A stretch of DNA of 64,000 nucleotides from Mangifera indica. Lineage: Eukaryota; Streptophyta; Magnoliopsida; Sapindales; Anacardiaceae. Under the pieces are notes generated by a model. The model made no database searches and was not told the DNA's origin. It saw only the letters and a program-made list of their open reading frames with translations. Every line of letters begins with the position of its first letter. Position 1 is the first letter of the stretch. Of this stretch, positions 59,548 to 64,000 are shown piece after piece. The stretch spans positions 1,302,001 to 1,366,000 of the forward strand of contig NC_058146.1 in assembly GCF_011075055.1 (NCBI RefSeq). The letters run 5' to 3'. Position numbers and translations under genes: made by a program.

Positions 59548-60228
59548 ATGGCTCATTACATCTGTTTCCTTTGTTTAATATTAACCACACTGGCAGCTAT
59601 GCAAGGCTGTCAAGCAGTTGACTACACCGTCACAAACACCGCCGGCACGACAGCTGGTGGTGCCCGCTTCGACAGAGAAATCGGGATTGACTACAGCCGG
59701 CAAACACTAGCCTCGGCCACGGATTTTATATGGAGAATCTTCCAGCAGAACACCGCGGCTGACAGGAAAAATGTGGAGAAAGTTAGCCTGTTCATTGACG
59801 ACATGGACGGCGTTGCATATGCTAGGAATAATGAGATTCATGTTAGTGCGAAATATATCGGAGGCTATTCCGGCGACGTCAAAAGAGAGTTCACCGGAGT
59901 ACTTTATCATGAGATGACACATATTTGGCAATGGAACGGAAACGGACAGGCCCCCGTAGGATTGACTGAAGGGATTGCTGATTATGTAAGGTTAAAGGCT
60001 AACTATGTGCCAAGTCACTGGGTTCAACCAGGTGAGGGCGACCGCTGGGATCATGGATATGATGTGACGGCGAGGTTTTTGGACTATCTCAACAGTTTGA
60101 AAAATGGGTTTGTTGCAGAACTTAACAAGAAGATGAGAACTGGGTATAACGCTAGCTACTTCGTTGATTTGCTGGGTAAGACAGTGGATCAGTTGTGGAC
60201 TGAGTACAAGGCCAAGTACGGAAAGTAA
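59548..60228 (+). CDS. Plant basic secretory protein (zinc metallopeptidase-like)
   Basis: Intronless gene of 226 residues. A signal peptide (HYICFLCLILTTLAAMQGCQ) is followed by VDYTVTNTAG and the basic secretory protein domain. The metal motif HEMTH is at residues 121-125 in LYHEMTHIWQWNGNGQAPVG, followed by LTEGIADYVRLKA. Further family blocks are WDHGYDVTARFLDYL and LLGKTVDQLWTEYKAKY. Basic secretory proteins are pathogen-induced, apoplastic, HExxH-type proteins tied to defence. The frame is open from an ATG at 59386, but the TATA box at 59464 and the signal peptide place the real start at 59548. The gene follows copy A of a segmental duplication; no second coding copy is visible downstream. 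Confidence 0.94.
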   Translation: MAHYICFLCLILTTLAAMQGCQAVDYTVTNTAGTTAGGARFDREIGIDYSRQTLASATDFIWRIFQQNTAADRKNVEKVSLFIDDMDGVAYARNNEIHVSAKYIGGYSGDVKREFTGVLYHEMTHIWQWNGNGQAPVGLTEGIADYVRLKANYVPSHWVQPGEGDRWDHGYDVTARFLDYLNSLKNGFVAELNKKMRTGYNASYFVDLLGKTVDQLWTEYKAKYGK

Positions 60229-60422
60229 CTAGTAATCTAATGGTGGATACAATAATATGATTCAGAGAATAAGGATCTGCTGAAATGTCTGACCCATTTT
60301 ATCCATATCAAATATATGCGTAATATTATTTCTAAATAAAAGTCAATAAGTGACAGTATCTTAATTATTCTTTTGCTTAATATTCTTTTTGACAATTAAC
60401 CTCAATTTAAAATTAAACATGA

Positions 60423-62170
60423 TCGCTAATCTTAGTGATAAGCAAATGAATAATGGGTAATTAACTTAATTTTTCAAATTAAGTACAGAACTTTAACAGT
60501 TAAGACAAGACTCCAAGTCAATATGGACGCCAAGTGTCCCAACCGCGTGGCTCAATTAATTGTTTCTTGTTAGAACAATACAAGCTTTGATTTGAACCAA
60601 CGGATAATTGCCGACATCTTTTATTTTAGGGTTTGATTTTTCAACGAGTAGTTAGCTAGTGTATTAAATCAATGATTGTTTGATCTTTTGCCGTAGTTAA
60701 GTGTGGTCGATGAGTAACGATCTTTGGTGGTGAAATGTCGTATAGACGATAATCGAACTTGAACATTCAGAGTCTCCCATGCTTTTTCAAGACCTTGGGT
60801 AACATTGAATACATGATTGAAATGAGGTTATTTAATCAAAATATCATTTATTTTATGATCACAATCTAAGGTACTCCAACATGAAGTTCTTCCTTTATAT
60901 CTACATAGTCAATCTTTAATGGTTAACAATAACTCTAAACAAGGAATATTAGTAAAACCGACATAATCAACATCAACATTAGTGTTACTTTCTTTAAATG
61001 GATTCTAAATTTCAATATTGACCTTTATGAGAGAATGATATTGTTCCTCTTACAAAAAATTAACAAAAACTTTATTCATACGTACAGTTTAGATACACGA
61101 GTTATCTCAATTATCAAACCTCTGTGTGGATATAGCTGAACTAAGTTGACTCAAATTTGAATCTATGTTTAAATTGAATGAGTTAAACTCGAGTTAAAGT
61201 TATATTTTAATGGCTTGACTCATTTGTCTTTTTTATGACAATATTATTCATCTATTTAATGATGTTATTCACCCATCTAACGATATTTTTTACTCTTTCG
61301 ATGATATTGTTTATCTACTAGTAACTTTCTAATGATATTATTTACTAATTTAAATAAGCTCGAGTTAGCTAGATATTATAGATTTTAATCGAGTTTGAAT
61401 TAACTTTTGTTTGAACCTGGCTGAGCTCCTATCTATTTTAAGAACTATTTGCCTCATAAAATCGCTCTTTTTCACTATATTATTGCCCATTTTTCTTATC
61501 ACAATCCATTAACTTAAAAGAATAACAAGAACATATTGATCTTAATACCTAAATTTAAGGATCTTCCTTATATGAATTTATATTTTTTTTTTATGGGATT
61601 TGGGATCCCGAATTGTGAGATAAAATAATTGATATCAAAGGTCAAGAAATTTTAGGATTTGAAAAAAATAGAGATAAATAATATTATATTTAATTAGCTT
61701 TATTAATTTAACATAAATTTCTTTAAAATATGATTATTTTAACTAATAACACTTTTCTTCTTTGTCTTTCATTAGCTATTTTGGCTGTTGTATATTGAAT
61801 ACAGGCCTAGACGGAAGGCCAAGTCCAAGTCAATGCCAAAGTCAAGTAATATTTCTCATTAATTTTAAGGGGAGAAAAAGTGTGAAACCAATTATACGCA
61901 CGGCTAAAGTCCTTCTGAATATCCGTCTTCTTCATGCATAGATAAAATTTGAAAGTAAAGATTATGGCTTCCAAAATACCGCAAATCTCAAAAAGCAACT
62001 CCCAGCTCTAGACGTTTTTCCTTTCCATTTTGCTTTAAATAGCATAAGAACAATGAGTACACTGATGAGGATAAATTTGACCTCTTTTTTACACGTTATT
62101 TTGTTTGGACCACAGGAAAATGAATGCAAAAATAATCTATTTTACCAGCCTAACTTTCTTGACTATTTTT
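60423..62170 (+). repeat. Segmental duplication, copy B (no gene)
   Basis: Repeats the upstream region of the protease gene (56931-59385) without the hAT insert. It ends around ttgactatttttcgtggc, equivalent to the ctagtcttcatgggc part of copy A, some 70-80 bases before the position of the TATA box. Nothing resembling the protease coding sequence follows. Confidence 0.8.
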
Positions 62171-62186
62171 CGTGGCAATAAAACTG

Positions 62187-62290
62187 TGTACTCATTTAGA
62201 GTATATAAATAAATACATGTTTGATATGTGTCACTATATGATTGGATGATTTTAAATTAAAGATAAAACAATTCTAAATATATGATAACA
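62187..62290. mobile_element. Half-element related to the MITE at 10752
   Basis: The stretch ctgtgtactcatttagagta...gatatgtgtcactatatgattggatgattttaaatt resembles one arm and the middle of the 10752-10908 element (ctatgtgtacccattttgga...atatgtgtcatcatatgg, and tttaaaatcatccaatcac on the other strand). The second arm was not found. Confidence 0.4.
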
Positions 62291-62299
62291 CAAACCCTA

Positions 62300-64000
62300 A
62301 CCCCCCCTCCCGGGGCCACCACTTTAACTTTGTAAAAAAATCCAAATGTGTGTCTAATATTTTCATGGTGTAATATTAATTACAATTGTGTTAGTTTCAA
62401 GTTTAAAAAAGTTAAAATTTACCCCTAACATTAGTTTTAAGCTTAGAAATGTTAAAATTTACCTCTTATATTAGTTTCAATTTTCAATTGTATAATATAA
62501 CATGTCCTCTTTCCATTTTGAAACAAATTGCTCTGCTTTACTCCCTTCATTCAAAATGAAAATGTTAAAAATTTCAACATACCTCTGTAAAAAATTACAA
62601 TAGAATAACTTTTATAACACACCATAAAAATGAAATCACATTGAGGTTATTTTTAAGGGTGTGCACGGTTGAATTTGGTAAAGTTTAAGAGCTTTTTAAA
62701 ATTAAACTGAAAAAAATGGTTTCAAAAATTTTCAAACCAAATTGAAAAAATATGTTTTAGTTCAATTTGGATTAAGATTTGAACATATTAAAATCATACC
62801 CTAGTTGCTTATATAAAGAGTGATGTATTAGATAGTATTGATAATGAGGTCATTTTACAATACTTTCAAAAAACATAAATCATATTGATGACAATTATAA
62901 ATATATTACTTAATGAATTTTTATTAAAACAAATATTTGTGCTTATTTTTATTTAAAATTTATTTATACTATTCTAATATTGGCCTTTCTAAATTTTATT
63001 TCTAGATCCATCACCAGTCAATAAGAGGCAGTATAATGCTTCTTTTTCTGAATATTCTTCAAACTCAAATGGATACAGACAGACAAGTTTGGTTCTTGAA
63101 ATTCAACAATCCACCTTTGTTCTGTCCGCTCGCTGAGCTCTTCACGACACTTGGAAAAATATTATTAACTCTTTTTAAGTCTGAGCTATTTGGAATAGTA
63201 TGCTGTGGGTCGTTACCTTACTTTGTAGTATCTGCATGTTTTTTAGGGTTTTTTTCCTCTTCTCTATTATTATATTCTTTGTTTTGTGGCTCTTGTTTTT
63301 GTTGAGCAGCGCGAAATAAACAATTAGACCTAGCTGTTCATGCATGAATAACCAACCCATTCTATCCACTTTCCCTGAAAAGGCCATACCTTAATTTGTG
63401 TTTGTATAAATATTTATATATTGGGTTTTGAGTGATTCTACGTTAAGAATAAATAAAAATAAATTCTATTATTATATATTATTTAGATATCTAATTAGAT
63501 TTTTAAAAAAAAGTACACATAAAATTGTTTATGGGTAAAAAAAAGTTAGATATCAAGCAGAGATTTGATCTAAATCCATACTGGTGAGACTAGTGGAATG
63601 TGTTTAAAGCATTATTTTCATATTATAACAAATATTTCTTTAATATAAAGTGGAAATAAAACTGTGAACTGCACTATAATTTTTGCAAGATCTGTAAATA
63701 AACAAAGGCTAAAAGACTTATTCCCACGCGGAATATCTTGTTTTCCCAAATATCTTTTTCTTAATCATGAAAATCTCAAATACTCACCCACAAGATATTA
63801 AGTCTATTAATTTTAAAGATAAAATCGTTATTTCATTTATAATATTAAAAATAAATTAAAATTTAATTTCTTTTTCCTTTTCTAAACCCTAAAAACTAAA
63901 AATTTATCTCTTAGGTAAAGTTTTAAAAAATAACATTTCCCTCATAGGGTTTAGTTTTCAATCTTCGGTGTCATCGCTGGTAATGAAGAGTCCCTGACGA
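62300..64000. other. Intergenic AT-rich DNA to the window end
   Basis: Position 62650 onward starts aagggtgtgcacggttgaat, similar to the ends of a common plant hAT-like family, with degenerate interior. Around 63000-63305 the DNA is less AT-rich and one frame is open for 89 codons, but the protein is a hydrophobic run without recognisable motifs or linked exons. No gene is supported. Confidence 0.4.

Noticed and set aside
63036..63305. 89-codon hydrophobic open frame
   Set aside because: No motif, no linked exon and unusual codon use; probably chance in T-rich DNA.
1..64000. tRNA, rRNA, CRISPR, bacterial operon or organelle insert
   Set aside because: None was seen; the window is ordinary plant nuclear DNA. 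A tRNA scan could still find a gene missed by eye.

Overview
This is nuclear genomic DNA from a flowering plant, almost certainly a core eudicot. Evidence: intron-split genes with GT..AG junctions whose translated exons match plant-only families (DUF247, plant basic secretory protein, PIP-type secreted peptide, bHLH113-like, EAR-motif C2H2 protein), very AT-rich intergenic DNA, and dense small transposons. No bacterial, organellar or viral genes were seen. Exon coordinates were assembled by hand from splice motifs, frame continuity and remembered family sequence; nothing was searched or aligned by software.

Layout. 1-1.7 kb: decayed repeats. 1.7-4.6 kb (+): TIP41-like PP2A/TOR regulator. 6.8-7.4 kb (-): single-finger C2H2 repressor. 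7.6-14.9 kb: mostly intergenic, with a long-TIR MITE, an hAT MITE and one orphan exon-like ORF. 15.0-16.0 kb (-): small mitochondrial NFD6-like protein. 16.05-23.95 kb: a DUF247 block in three tandem copies, of which only the last keeps a nearly full gene (itself frameshifted). 25.5-27.1 kb (-): intronless 523-codon plant protein of unknown function. 28.3-28.7 kb (+): LYR-motif protein with a one-base frameshift. 31.7-33.2 kb (+): bHLH113-like factor. 34.0-39.4 kb (+): UTP14 of the SSU processome. 41.3-51.8 kb (+): REV1 translesion polymerase, 22 coding exons. 53.5-54.5 kb (+): tandem pair of PIP-type peptide genes, the second killed by a nonsense codon. 54.9-55.25 kb: a complete TRIM retrotransposon. 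56.9-62.2 kb: a segmental duplication whose first copy carries a basic secretory protease gene and whose second carries only upstream DNA. 62.2-64 kb: repeats.

The genes are unrelated housekeeping and regulatory genes rather than a pathway or cluster. LYR-motif gene next to bHLH113 recalls Arabidopsis At3g19508/At3g19500 (from memory), so part of the order may be ancestral. The three defence or recognition-type families (DUF247, PIP peptide, basic secretory protease) are exactly those lying in local tandem duplications, with dead or missing copies beside them. I found no convincing new multi-gene system. The strongest observations are the gene birth-and-death scars, the transposon insertions that can be dated by empty sites in duplicated copies, and two single-base frameshifts.
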